From contig NZ_JOCQ01000042.1 in NCBI RefSeq assembly GCF_000720725.1, forward strand, positions 1 to 64,000: a DNA stretch of 64,000 nt. Direction: 5' to 3'. Source of the DNA: Streptomyces rimosus subsp. rimosus. Its GTDB lineage: Bacteria > Actinomycetota > Actinomycetes > Streptomycetales > Streptomycetaceae. The notes under the pieces are model-generated. The model saw nothing but the letters and a program-made list of their open reading frames with translations. It was not told the origin of the DNA and searched no databases. Each line of letters opens with the position of its first letter. Positions within the stretch are counted from its first letter, which is position 1. A program made the position numbers and the translations under genes. Positions 18,142 through 26,608 of this stretch are shown in pieces.

Positions 18142-18603
18142 GTGAGCTCCTTCGGAGGGGCGGAAGAGGTGGGGGCACACCGGGCGGCCGTCTGCCGACG
18201 GGGCGGTTCCCGGTGCGCCGGCGGTGCTCGGGGGCTCTTTCCGGGAGAGGCGTGAACAGCGAAGGAACATCGTGAAAATTCAAGTAACACTGGGAAGACC
18301 ACAGCCGGCCGGGCAGCGCGGAGGGGTCCGTAATCCGTAGGGCCGGTACGTCCACGGCGGCCGTGGCACCCTCACGTTCATCCGCTCCGGACGCTCGCCC
18401 GGCGCCGCCCACCGACCGCCGCGGCGGCCTGCCGCCGGTGCCCCGTTAACCGGCGACGCCGTCTGCCTCACCCGCCACCGGCAGACCTGTCACTGCCGTA
18501 TACAACCGCCTGGTCGGTACGGGCGGGCTGCGGGGAATCGGCCCGCTTTCGGTTGTTCCGGCGACGGCGGCGAACTTATCCTCGCGGCGGGGGGTGCACC
18601 ACG
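18142..18603. promoter_or_regulatory. Divergent intergenic region between the Dap/Pls operon and its neighbouring regulator
   Basis: 462 bp without a convincing gene. It must hold the promoters for both the minus-strand operon and the plus-strand regulator. An AT-rich patch at about 18270-18297 (GTGAAAATTCAAGTAACAC) stands out in GC-rich surroundings and is the best place for a promoter or operator; I could not pick out convincing -35/-10 pairs. Confidence 0.4.
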
Positions 18604-21453
18604 ATGCGCCACTCGGTTGGAGCGTCGAAGATGGTGTCAGCCACAGGACCCGAAGGCTTCCCCGCACCACTGACGACCTTCGTGGGCCGTCGGCAGGAAG
18701 CCGCCGGAGTCGGGGCGCGTCTGGAGAGCAGCCGGCTGGTCACCCTGACCGGAGCCGGCGGCGCCGGCAAGAGCCGGCTCGCCATCGAGGTGGCCACGAG
18801 CCGCGCGCCCCGCCACCGGGACGGTGTGCGCTTCGTCGAACTGGCGGTCCTGGCCGATCCGCTGCTGCCGGCCCACGCGGTGGCGGCCGGTCTCGGCGTA
18901 CAGGAGCAGGCGGGCCGGACGCTGCCGGAGGTCCTGGCCGAGCGGCTGCGCGACGCGGACATGCTGCTCGTCCTGGACTGCTGCGAGCACCGCGTGGAAG
19001 CGGTAGCGCAGTTCGTCCTCACCCTGCTGCCCGCCTGTCCGAACCTGCGCGTCCTGGCGACGAGCCGGGAGCGGCTGGGCGTCCCCGGCGAAGTGCTCTG
19101 GCCGGTGACGGGCCTGGCCACTCCCCCGCCGCACGCCGGCGGGGCCGAGATCCTGGAGTACGACGCGGTGCGGCTGTTCGCCGACCGGGCCGCCGCGGTC
19201 GAGCCGGGGTTCGCGGTCACCGACGCGAACGCGGCGGCGGTGGCGGAGATCTGCCGCAAGCTGGACGGCCTGCCGCTGGCCATCGAGCTGGCCGCGGCGC
19301 GCACGAACGCGCTCGACGCGGCGCAGCTCAGCGGGTGGCTGGACGGCCGCTTCCGGTCCCTGGCGTGGCAGACCCGGGCACCCTCGCCCCGCCACCGGAC
19401 GCTGGACAGCGTCGTGGAGTGGAGTTACGACCTGCTGAGCGAGCCCGAACGGACGCTGTTCGAGCGGCTGGCGGTGTTCGCGGGCGCCTTCACACTGGAC
19501 GCCGTCGAGGCCGTGGCCGCCGAAGGGGCCGGCACCGCGGACCTCGGTGAACTCCTCCTGCGGCTGGTCGACAAGTCGCTGGTGACGGTCGTACCGCAGC
19601 ACACCCCCGTCCGGTACCGGATGCTGAAGACCCTGCGCGCGTACGGGCTGGCGCGATTACGGGAGCGCGGCGGCCTCGCGTCGCTGTCCGCGCAGCACGC
19701 CGCGTACTTCCACGACCTCGCCGAACAGGCGTGGGAACGGTTCCGGGGCCCGCACCAGGCGGTATGGCTGGAGCGGCTGAGGGCCGAGCACGACGACCTC
19801 CGGGCCGCCCTCGAATACCTGCTGGCCTCCCACGACACCGACAACGCGGTGTGCCTGGCCGGTGCCCTCGCCTCGTTCTGGGACGTGCAGGGCCACTATG
19901 CCGAGGGGCGCGTACGGCTCGAACGGGCGCTGGGCGCGGATCGCGACGCCGCCGCCAAGGGGCGCGTACGGGCGCTGAACGGGCTGGGGCTCCTCGCCGT
20001 GATCCAGGGGGACCTGGAACGCGCCCGGCTGTCCTGCTCCGAAGCCGAGCTTCTGTCACGGCGCAACGGCGACCTGCCCGGCCTCGTGTGCGCCCTCCAG
20101 TGCCTCGGGTTCGCCGCACTGCTCCTGGGCAATCCGGACGGCGCGGCGGAGAAGCTGGGCGAGTCGCTGGAGGCCGCCCTGAAGACCGGTGAACCGTGGC
20201 TGACGGGCTGGTCGTACCTGTTCCTGGCCACGGTGGAGGTCGTACGGAGCGACTTCGCGCAGGCTTCCCGGCACGGCAGGACCGCGTTCCACCTGCTGTA
20301 CGAGGCGGGTGAGCCGAAGAGCATCGCCTGGGCCCACCTCACCCTCGCCACCGCTTCGTGGGGCCTGGGGGACGTCCGGGACGCCCGTGCCCGTACGGGA
20401 GAGGCGCTGCGCCTGTTCCAGCGGCTCGACGCGCCGTGGGGTCTCGCCGAGGTCTTCCAGGTCGCGGCGATGCTGGCCATGTCCCATCGGCACTGGGAGC
20501 GGGCCGCCGCGCTGTTCGGAGCCGCGGACACGGCACGGAAGAAGTCCGGTGCCGCGCTGCTCGCCTTCCTCAAGGGGTGGCGGGCGGCCGGCATCCGCAA
20601 GGTGCGGGCGGAACTGGGCGAACAGCGCTTCGGCACGGCGCGGGAGCACGGGCTGCGGTGGCCGCTCGAAGCCGCCGTACTGGCCGCCGCGGCGGAACTC
20701 GGTACGGCACCGCCGCCGCTCCCCCCGGCCCCCGGGGAGACGGCGCGTTCGGGGACGCCCCGCAGGGAGACACCTCGTACGCCTCGTACGGAGTCACCTC
20801 TTGTGGAGACGCCCCGTAACGGCGCGGCCGTCGCCGACATCCGCGCCCCCGCGGGCCCCGGGGCGGCAGTGCCCCACCAGGCCGCGCTGCGCAGAAAAGG
20901 GGACTACTGGACCCTCAGCCACGACGGGCTGGTCGTCCACCTCAAGCACACGGTCGGTCTCGGCTACCTGGCCCGGCTGCTCGCCGATCCCGACCGGGAG
21001 TTCCTGGCCCGCGAACTGGCGGCGGCCGAGCGCGGTACGGCGGCTCCCGTCCCGGCCGTACGGGAATGGCCCGCCTTCTCCGGCTCCGGCGACGCCGGTC
21101 CGGCCCTGGACGCCCGCGCGAAGGCGGCCTACCGCAGGCGCGTGCGCGAGCTGGCCGGGGAGCTGGAGGAGGCCGAGCGCTTCCATGACACCGGACGCGC
21201 CGAACGGGCCCGCGTCGAACTCGACGCGGTGACCGAGCAGCTCGCCGGTGCGGTCGGCCTGGGCGGCCGCGACCGCCGGGCCGCCTCCGACAGCGAGCGC
21301 GCCCGCCTGAGCGTCACCAAAGCCCTGAAAGCCGCGGTGAAACGCGTTGCCGTGCACGACCCGGTGCTCGGGCTGCATCTGCAACGCAGCGTACGAACCG
21401 GGGCGTACTGCTCGTATGCGCCGGACCCGGCGACACGCATCGTCTGGCTCTAG
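18604..21453 (+). CDS. NB-ARC/AAA ATPase regulator with TPR-like repeats (AfsR-like, no SARP domain)
   Basis: About 949-aa STAND-type ATPase. It begins with PLTTFVGR, Walker A TGAGGAGKSRL, Walker B LLVLDCCEH and the sensor motif ATSRERLG, the order seen in Streptomyces LuxR/AfsR-type NTPase regulators. A winged-helix-like part follows (about 270-350), then TPR-like helices (400-690), a Pro/Thr-rich linker and a C-terminal domain of about 190 aa rich in Arg/Lys/Glu helices ending ATRIVWL. No LuxR or SARP DNA-binding domain is visible, so any DNA contact must come from the C-terminal part or from a partner. ATG 18604 has GGCGGGGGG 9 bases upstream; ATG 18631 (GGAG, 8-base spacer) is equally possible. 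Its divergent position makes it a candidate regulator of the Dap/Pls operon. Confidence 0.82.
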   Translation: MRHSVGASKMVSATGPEGFPAPLTTFVGRRQEAAGVGARLESSRLVTLTGAGGAGKSRLAIEVATSRAPRHRDGVRFVELAVLADPLLPAHAVAAGLGVQEQAGRTLPEVLAERLRDADMLLVLDCCEHRVEAVAQFVLTLLPACPNLRVLATSRERLGVPGEVLWPVTGLATPPPHAGGAEILEYDAVRLFADRAAAVEPGFAVTDANAAAVAEICRKLDGLPLAIELAAARTNALDAAQLSGWLDGRFRSLAWQTRAPSPRHRTLDSVVEWSYDLLSEPERTLFERLAVFAGAFTLDAVEAVAAEGAGTADLGELLLRLVDKSLVTVVPQHTPVRYRMLKTLRAYGLARLRERGGLASLSAQHAAYFHDLAEQAWERFRGPHQAVWLERLRAEHDDLRAALEYLLASHDTDNAVCLAGALASFWDVQGHYAEGRVRLERALGADRDAAAKGRVRALNGLGLLAVIQGDLERARLSCSEAELLSRRNGDLPGLVCALQCLGFAALLLGNPDGAAEKLGESLEAALKTGEPWLTGWSYLFLATVEVVRSDFAQASRHGRTAFHLLYEAGEPKSIAWAHLTLATASWGLGDVRDARARTGEALRLFQRLDAPWGLAEVFQVAAMLAMSHRHWERAAALFGAADTARKKSGAALLAFLKGWRAAGIRKVRAELGEQRFGTAREHGLRWPLEAAVLAAAAELGTAPPPLPPAPGETARSGTPRRETPRTPRTESPLVETPRNGAAVADIRAPAGPGAAVPHQAALRRKGDYWTLSHDGLVVHLKHTVGLGYLARLLADPDREFLARELAAAERGTAAPVPAVREWPAFSGSGDAGPALDARAKAAYRRRVRELAGELEEAERFHDTGRAERARVELDAVTEQLAGAVGLGGRDRRAASDSERARLSVTKALKAAVKRVAVHDPVLGLHLQRSVRTGAYCSYAPDPATRIVWL

Positions 21454-21695
21454 GCCGGGCCGGAGCGGGCGACAGGAGAAGTACTGGCCGAAAGTGATCC
21501 CCAGATCAGGACAAGTCGTCTATGGTACGGCTGCTGGTGGGGCCAATGACGCCGGAACGGACACCGGATGACCGTGCGGCATCCCTCCTCCGGAACGGCG
21601 CGCCTTTTCCGGACATTCTCTGAATAACGGCGTGCTGATGTTGTGATGGGTGTACTCGGGCTGCACGCGGGGTGGTGTGGGTTCGAGGAGCTGCT

Positions 21696-21776
21696 ATGTA
21701 TTGCAACCGGTGTGGTGCCCAGGTCATTCAAGGGCCGGACGGCGGATGGTCGTGCAACTGTGGAGCGTCTGGATGA
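21696..21776 (+). CDS. 26-aa zinc-ribbon microprotein
   Basis: A very small gene starting at ATG 21696 with GAGGAG six bases upstream. The peptide MYCNRCGAQ... ends NCGASG and has a CxxC pair (Cys3, Cys6) and a CxC pair (Cys20, Cys22), enough for a minimal zinc ribbon. Its stop overlaps the next start as ATGA, which strongly supports real translation. No function can be assigned. Confidence 0.6.
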   Translation: MYCNRCGAQVIQGPDGGWSCNCGASG

Positions 21777-21949
21777 CGGAGGCTGAACCAGGTCCCGGCA
21801 GCGCGGGCATCGGGGAACCGGCCGTACGGCGGCCGGAGTACTTCACCACGGCCCCGTGCCCCCGCTGCCAGACCGCCAACGACGGACTCAACGGCCGCTT
21901 CGCGTGCGACGCCTGCGGCCACGCGTATTCCTTCAACTCCTCGGCCTGA
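21773..21949 (+). CDS. 58-aa zinc-ribbon small protein
   Basis: Starts at ATG 21773 inside the stop of the 26-aa gene. Two CxxC pairs, CPRC (29-32) and CDAC (44-47), form a classical zinc ribbon; the N-terminus is flexible and Pro/Gly/Glu-rich. Such ribbons bind zinc and often act as nucleic-acid or protein adaptors. Translational coupling to an even smaller ribbon suggests the two peptides work together or in fixed ratio. I do not recognise the family. Confidence 0.65.
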   Translation: MTEAEPGPGSAGIGEPAVRRPEYFTTAPCPRCQTANDGLNGRFACDACGHAYSFNSSA

Positions 21950-22020
21950 CGGACCGGCGGGCGCACTGCCGCGCACCACAGGTCTTCGTTGGATTCCCGC
22001 GAAGCGGGTAGAAGGCATAT

Positions 22021-22179
22021 GTGGAGTATGTGGTGGTGCTGTTGCTCGCCTCCGTACTGGTCGGCGGGCTGGTGGTGTTCCTCATAGAAGCCGGTGTACG
22101 GCGCGCACGGCCCCCGGCCGCCCGCGACGAGCAGGAGATCAACGAGCTGCGCCGCCGCTACGGGGAGGGACGGTGGTGA
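22021..22179 (+). CDS. 52-aa single-pass membrane protein
   Basis: GTG start at 22021 with AGAAGG five bases upstream. Residues 3-24 are an uninterrupted run of Val/Leu/Ala/Gly (a membrane helix), followed by a basic, amphipathic tail (VRRARPP, then EINELRRRYGEGRW). It lies 71 bases after the 58-aa zinc-ribbon gene in the same direction and is probably co-transcribed. Topology by the positive-inside rule puts the tail in the cytoplasm. Function unknown. Confidence 0.6.
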   Translation: MEYVVVLLLASVLVGGLVVFLIEAGVRRARPPAARDEQEINELRRRYGEGRW

Positions 22180-22201
22180 CGGCCCGGGGACCGGGCCGCC
22201 C

Positions 22202-22223
22202 CCGGGGCGGCACGCCGCCCCGG
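22202..22223. terminator. Hairpin between the small-gene cluster and tetR
   Basis: Perfect inverted repeat CCGGGGCGGC (22202-22211) and GCCGCCCCGG (22214-22223), sited between the 52-aa gene and the end of the convergent tetR gene, so it can terminate both. Confidence 0.6.
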
Positions 22224-22225
22224 CC

Positions 22226-22873
22226 CTACCTGGTCCGGTAGGCCCGGAGAAAGGTCCGTACCCCTTCGACGACGAGCGGCCGGACACGGGCGTCCTCCGC
22301 GGCATTCGCGGAACCGAGCCTGTCCAGCGCGACGCCGAAGGTCAGCGCGATGAACTGGTCGGCCGCGAGCCGGGGGTCGGGGACGTCGAGCAGTCCGGCC
22401 GCGGCGAAGGCGGCGAACCGCTCGGCGAGTGCTTCGTCGGGGGTGTCGGCCATCGAGTTGTAGCCGCGGTGCGGCAGGTGGCCGGATTCCGCCCGGACCA
22501 GTCGTTGCAGCGTCGCGTACTCCGCCGAGCCGAGCATGTCGGTCGCGATGCACATCGAGAACGTGACCAGACCGTTTTCGAGATCGGCGTCCTCGGTGAG
22601 GCCGGTGAGGGTGTCGTCGAGGGTACGCCGGATCGTGGTGACCAGTGACTGGCCGACGGCGTCGACGACTGCGCGCAGCAGCGTCTGCTTGTCGCCGAAG
22701 TAGTCGTAGACCGTCCGCTTGGACACCTCGGCCCGGGCGGCGACCGCGTCGACGCTGGACCGGTCGAAGCCGTCGGCGAGGAACAGTTCCCGGGCCGCCG
22801 AGAGGATGGCGGCCCGCTTCCGCGCGGACCCCTCGCGCAGTGTCTTCGTGGTCGGCGTCTTCGTGGTCGGCAT
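22226..22873 (-). CDS. TetR/AcrR-family transcriptional repressor
   Basis: 215-aa TetR regulator. The N-terminal helix-turn-helix is typical (AARELFLADGFDRSS, then AEVSKRTVYDYFGDK at about 45-60), followed by an all-helical ligand-binding domain. ATG 22873 is preferred; a GTG two codons earlier is possible. It is divergent from the MFS transporter gene 23154, and a near-perfect 21-bp palindrome lies 20 bases upstream of its start. The arrangement is the standard one for a drug-responsive repressor controlling itself and the pump. Confidence 0.92.
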   Translation of the reverse strand: MPTTKTPTTKTLREGSARKRAAILSAARELFLADGFDRSSVDAVAARAEVSKRTVYDYFGDKQTLLRAVVDAVGQSLVTTIRRTLDDTLTGLTEDADLENGLVTFSMCIATDMLGSAEYATLQRLVRAESGHLPHRGYNSMADTPDEALAERFAAFAAAGLLDVPDPRLAADQFIALTFGVALDRLGSANAAEDARVRPLVVEGVRTFLRAYRTR

Positions 22874-22892
22874 GGGCACATCGTACCGTTTC

Positions 22893-22913
22893 TACACTGC
22901 ACGGTGTAGTGTA
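22893..22913. promoter_or_regulatory. Palindromic TetR operator candidate
   Basis: TACACTGCAC (22893-22902), a central G, then GTGTAGTGTA (22904-22913): a 21-bp dyad with one mismatch, in the gap between the divergent tetR and MFS genes. It is AT-richer than its surroundings and overlaps the likely promoter. Size and position fit a TetR dimer site. Confidence 0.75.
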
Positions 22914-23153
22914 ATACTGCCCGAGCGAGCCTCCCCGCCCACCAACTCCGCCCGGCGGATACGTACATGAGCCGCCTCGGCCACAACCTCCCCCGCGTTC
23001 ACCCAGCCGAACGCCACCGGCCCTGTCCACAACGCACCACGCACCCTGCGCCCCGCGTGCGGGGCCGCCGCCTCCGCGCCGGACACGGCAAGGCGGCAGC
23101 GCTGCGCCTACGGCGGCCCCCTTCCTCGCCCGGCGCCGACGGAAAGGACGTTC

Positions 23154-24551
23154 ATGACCGCAACGCTGGCTCCACCGGTGCACATCGGGAAGGCCGCTGT
23201 CGGGGCCCTCGGCATGCTGGCAGTCGCCACCGGTGCCTTGGAGTCGGTGGTGACGCCGACGCTGCCGCTCCTGCAACGCGAGCTGGACATGAGTCCCGCC
23301 GAAGGGGCGTTACTCAGCATCGTGCTCCTCATCACCGGCGCGCTCGTGACACCGGTCGCGGGCAAGTTGGGCGACCGCTACGGCGGGAAGCGGGTCCTGA
23401 TCCGGCTGATGGCGGTGGTCTGTGCCGGCGGTCTGGTGTCCGCCCTGGCGCCGAACCTGCCGGTGCTGCTGCTCGGTCAGGTACTTCAGGGGGCGATGGT
23501 CGGCGCACTGCCCCTGTCGTTCATCCTGGTGCGCGCACACCTCCCCGCGGATGCGTCGAAGGTGGCCATCGGGGTGGTCAGCGGATTGTTCGTGGGCGGC
23601 GGGATGGCGGGCACGCTGTCGGCCGGGCCCGTGGCGGAAGGGCTGTCCCGACACTGGATGTTCGCGCTGCCGACGATCGCGGTCATCGGGGCCACCCTGC
23701 TGGTGAACAGGCTGCTGCCGCATGATCCGCCGGGCCGGCCGGGCAGTGCCGGGGTCGACTGGCCCGGTCTGCTTCTCCTGAGCGGCGCGCTGGTCACGCT
23801 CATGCTCCTGCTCTCGCTGACGCCCGACATCGGCTCGCAGCCGCTCCTGCTCGGCACCCTCGTCGTGGTGCTGGCCGCCTTCGTGACGGGATGGACGGCC
23901 GTCGAGCGTCGCGCGGCCTCGCCGACGGTCGATCTGCGCATGCTGGCACGGCCCGCGGTGTGGAAGTCGTGCGTGCTGACGTTCGTGGTCTGCGTGGGCA
24001 CCTCGGTGGCGGTCTATCTCGTCCCCCAACTGTTCGCGGTGTCCGGCAGCACGCACGGTTTCGGTGCCGGCGCCACCGAGATCGGCTTCTTCCTGCTGCC
24101 CGGCGCCGTGGCCGCGTCGCTGGCCGGGCCGATCGGCGGGATCGGGGCGCGGCGTTTCGGCTCGCGTGCCGTGGTCACCACCGGAATCCTCATCATGGTC
24201 GCCGCCTTGACCGCCCTGGCAGCCGTGCACACCGAGATCTGGCACCTCGTCGTCGGCAAGGTGCTGATCGCGCTCGCCAACGGCCTGTGCGTCACGGCGA
24301 TGGTGACCGGCACCGCCACATCCGTCGATCACAGCGACACCGGCATCGCCACCAGCCTGGTCCTGGTGACACGCGTGCTCGGCTACGCCGTGGGGGTGCA
24401 GGTCAGCGGTGCGATCCTCACCGCCGGAACCCCTCCCGGGTCGGACGTCCCGGCCGAATCGGCCTTCGTCACCGGCTTCGTCATAGCCGGTGCCGTCTCG
24501 GCGCTCTCCCTGTTGGTCACCCGCACCACGAGCAAAAAAGTCGAGAAATGA
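23154..24551 (+). CDS. MFS drug-efflux transporter (DHA2/EmrB-like)
   Basis: 465-aa polytopic membrane protein with 12-14 predicted hydrophobic segments. MFS motif A is present as GKLGDRYGGKR after the second helix, with the motif C-like GGGMAGTLSAGPVA in the fifth segment region. GGAAAGG lies just upstream of the ATG. It is divergent from the TetR repressor and its stop overlaps the start of a broken flavin monooxygenase as ATGA, a common arrangement in antibiotic-resistance operons (pump plus inactivating enzyme). Substrate unknown, probably a hydrophobic antibiotic, exported with proton antiport. Confidence 0.92.
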   Translation: MTATLAPPVHIGKAAVGALGMLAVATGALESVVTPTLPLLQRELDMSPAEGALLSIVLLITGALVTPVAGKLGDRYGGKRVLIRLMAVVCAGGLVSALAPNLPVLLLGQVLQGAMVGALPLSFILVRAHLPADASKVAIGVVSGLFVGGGMAGTLSAGPVAEGLSRHWMFALPTIAVIGATLLVNRLLPHDPPGRPGSAGVDWPGLLLLSGALVTLMLLLSLTPDIGSQPLLLGTLVVVLAAFVTGWTAVERRAASPTVDLRMLARPAVWKSCVLTFVVCVGTSVAVYLVPQLFAVSGSTHGFGAGATEIGFFLLPGAVAASLAGPIGGIGARRFGSRAVVTTGILIMVAALTALAAVHTEIWHLVVGKVLIALANGLCVTAMVTGTATSVDHSDTGIATSLVLVTRVLGYAVGVQVSGAILTAGTPPGSDVPAESAFVTGFVIAGAVSALSLLVTRTTSKKVEK

Positions 24552-24894
24552 GCTACACCGATCCGCCGAGGAATTTCCGTACCACACCAAGGCACAAGGT
24601 CCTGATATCCAGGGCCGGAGTGGCAGGTCCGCCCTGGCGTTCCGGCTGAACCGCTACGGATTCGAGGTCACGGCGGTCGAGAAGGCGGACACGTTTCGTA
24701 ACGGTGGATACCCCGTCGACGTGCGCGGCACCGCGCTTGGGGTCGTCCGGAGGATGGGCATCCTGCCGCGCCTGCGGGACACGCACCAGGCCGACGGTGT
24801 ACGAGCACGCGGAGGAGATCCAGGAGGAGTTCAAGTGCCCAGCCCGGACCTCGTCCCGTGCCTCGTCGTTGAGCACCGTGGGCGTATCAGGTGA
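24548..24894 (+). pseudogene. FAD-dependent monooxygenase, frameshifted N-terminal fragment
   Basis: The gene begins at ATG 24548 (ATGA overlap with the MFS stop) and encodes the dinucleotide-binding start HKVLIS(R)AGVAGP of a PHBH/TetX-type flavin monooxygenase. One base is missing at about 24631-24634, sending the frame to a stop 34 codons from the start. Reading resumes in another frame with ALAFRLNRYGFEV and GGYPVDVRGTA, the expected next parts of the same family. Homology ends near 24800-24890, roughly at residue 80 of an expected 390. The Gly of the GxGxxG loop is also changed to Arg. Matching C-terminal sequence appears 1.8 kb downstream. Confidence 0.8.
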
Positions 24895-24924
24895 CGGATG
24901 CCCAGCGTTGGCCGGGCCCGCCGG

Positions 24925-25218
24925 TCAGTCGATGCCTTCGACGATGCGGAAGTCGCGCTCGAAGCCGTCGGGGAGGGCCGCCAGCGCCTTCTGGTATGCC
25001 TCGCTCTCGTATGCCGCGACCGCCTGTTCAAAGCCGTCGAACTCGATCAGGACGACGCGTTCGGTGATTCCGGCCTCGTGGGCGACGACTCGGCCGAAAT
25101 TGGACAGGACGCGCCCGCCCCCGGCCCGGACAGCCGGACCCGCCAGCTCGTTGTAGTCAGCCAGCCCCTCAGGGTCGGAAATGGCGGGGTAGACACTGAC
25201 CCAGTAGCCCTTGGCCAT
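24925..25218 (-). CDS. DUF1330-family protein
   Basis: 97-aa protein of the DUF1330 family: compact ferredoxin-like alpha/beta domains of about 95 aa, start MAKGYWVSVYPAISDPE, core RVVLIEFDGFEQAVAAYES and end DFRIVEG. AGGAGG lies 6 bases before ATG 25218. It is divergent from the GlxA-type regulator at 25399 with 180 bp between them, so that regulator probably controls it. Biochemical role of the family is not established. It sits antisense inside what was once a monooxygenase gene. Confidence 0.9.
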   Translation of the reverse strand: MAKGYWVSVYPAISDPEGLADYNELAGPAVRAGGGRVLSNFGRVVAHEAGITERVVLIEFDGFEQAVAAYESEAYQKALAALPDGFERDFRIVEGID

Positions 25219-25398
25219 GGAAACCTCCTGTGCTCGGCCGGACACGTCCGACGTCGAATTGTCACTCGGATTGCTCGATCCCGACGACGGCCCGGAAGCG
25301 AGGTTCTCCCATGCCTCCGCCGAGGTCATGCCTCGATCCTTGCCGTTCGAGCCGGCCTCGGCCATGGCAGAAAGGTCAGCTCCCGATACATTCTCGCC

Positions 25399-26475
25399 AT
25401 GCCCGTCCACCATGCCGCCCCCGGTACTCCCGGCGCCCGCGACCTGGCCGGTCGCACCGCCGAACCGAATCGCGCGATGCGACCGGAACCACAGCCCGCC
25501 GCCCACAAGGTGGTCGTCCTCGCAGTCGACGGGGTCTACCCCTTCGAACTCGGCATGCCTCAACATGTCCTGGGCTCCGCCGGTGGCCGCTACGAGGTGG
25601 TGACCGCGGGCGTCGACGGGAATCCCGTGCGCACCGTCTCGGACCTGACCGTCACCCCCGGGCACGGCCCTGAGGTGCTGGCCGAGGCGGACACCGTGAT
25701 CATCCCTGGGTACGCCATCACCCAGACCCCGGCCGCCGCCACGGACTCGAAGGCCCTGGACGCGCTTTCCAGGGTCCGGCCCGACACCCGTCTGGTGTCG
25801 ATCTGCAGCGGTGCCTTCCTGCTGGCCGGCACCGGTCTCCTCGATGGGCGTCGGGCCACCACCCACTGGGCGCTCAGCGACCACTTCCGGAAACTGTTCC
25901 CCCGGGTCGAGCTCGACGCCGGCGTTCTTTTCGTCGACCACGGTGACGTGTTGACCTCAGCGGGGGCGGCCAGCGGCTTCGACGTCTGCCTGCACCTGCT
26001 GCGCCAGGACCACGGCACCGAGGTCGCCAACCAGGCCGCCCGCTACTGCGTCGTGCCGCCGTACCGGGACGGCGGGCAGGCACAGTACATCGAGCGGCCA
26101 CTGCCGCCGACGGGCACAACCGGCACCGGGCCGACCCGCGACTGGGCATTGCAGCGGCTTGAACTACCGCTGTCGCTGGGCGAGTTGGCCGCGCACGCGG
26201 CGATGAGCACCCGTACCTTCGCCCGGCGCTTCAAGGAGGAGACCGGTCTGAGCCCCGGCCGCTGGCTGACCTCGCAGCGGCTGCGGCGGGCCCGGCACCT
26301 GCTGGAGTCCAGCGATCTGCCGGTGGAACGCGTCGCCCACGAGGTCGGATTCGCCACCGCCACCTCGCTGCGGCGGCACCTCGCGGCGGAGGCCGGAGTC
26401 GCCCCGTCGGCGTACCGTCGCACCTTCCGTGCCCCGGATCCGGCTGCCGGCGATGCGGGCTTCATTCCGGCTTAG
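25399..26475 (+). CDS. GlxA-family transcriptional regulator (DJ-1/PfpI domain plus AraC HTH)
   Basis: 358-aa protein. Residues about 30-200 are a DJ-1/PfpI-like amidotransferase fold (VVVLAVDGVYPFELG, nucleophile-elbow-like VSICSGAFLLA, ATTHWA). Residues about 235-345 form a double AraC helix-turn-helix (AAMSTRTFARRFKEETGLSPGRWL, then ERVAHEVGFATATSLRRH). Such proteins are transcription regulators sensing small ligands. ATG 25399 is chosen because upstream sequence is antisense to DUF1330; ATG 25477 is possible. Neither has a clear ribosome-binding site. Divergent from DUF1330, and both lie between the two halves of the broken monooxygenase. Confidence 0.87.
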   Translation: MPVHHAAPGTPGARDLAGRTAEPNRAMRPEPQPAAHKVVVLAVDGVYPFELGMPQHVLGSAGGRYEVVTAGVDGNPVRTVSDLTVTPGHGPEVLAEADTVIIPGYAITQTPAAATDSKALDALSRVRPDTRLVSICSGAFLLAGTGLLDGRRATTHWALSDHFRKLFPRVELDAGVLFVDHGDVLTSAGAASGFDVCLHLLRQDHGTEVANQAARYCVVPPYRDGGQAQYIERPLPPTGTTGTGPTRDWALQRLELPLSLGELAAHAAMSTRTFARRFKEETGLSPGRWLTSQRLRRARHLLESSDLPVERVAHEVGFATATSLRRHLAAEAGVAPSAYRRTFRAPDPAAGDAGFIPA

Positions 26476-26608
26476 TCACGACGCACCGTACGCTTTCCGG
26501 TGGTTCATCCGAACCTCTGCGCCGGGTATCCATCGGCCGTGGCGCGCAAGGGGCAGCACCCTCGGCGGCGAGCATCTACCGAACACTCGCCGAGCACGCC
26601 AAGCGCGG

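Noticed and set aside
18142..18270. Longer form of the PCP-Pls protein from ATG 18270
   Set aside because: Adds 43 residues of unrelated Ser/Pro/Arg-rich sequence and lacks a ribosome-binding site, while GTG 18141 has AAGGAG at ideal spacing.
22019..22089. Trp/Cys-rich 23-codon frame starting at ATG 22019
   Set aside because: Out of frame with the GTG 22021 membrane peptide, which has better spacing to AGAAGG and a coherent membrane helix plus basic tail.
24898..25398. In-frame upstream extension of the GlxA-type regulator
   Set aside because: Antisense to the DUF1330 gene, and the GlxA domain begins after 25399.
26476..26608. A small gene between the GlxA-type regulator and the monooxygenase remnant
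   Set aside because: No frame shows a ribosome-binding site or recognisable motif; probably degenerate sequence.
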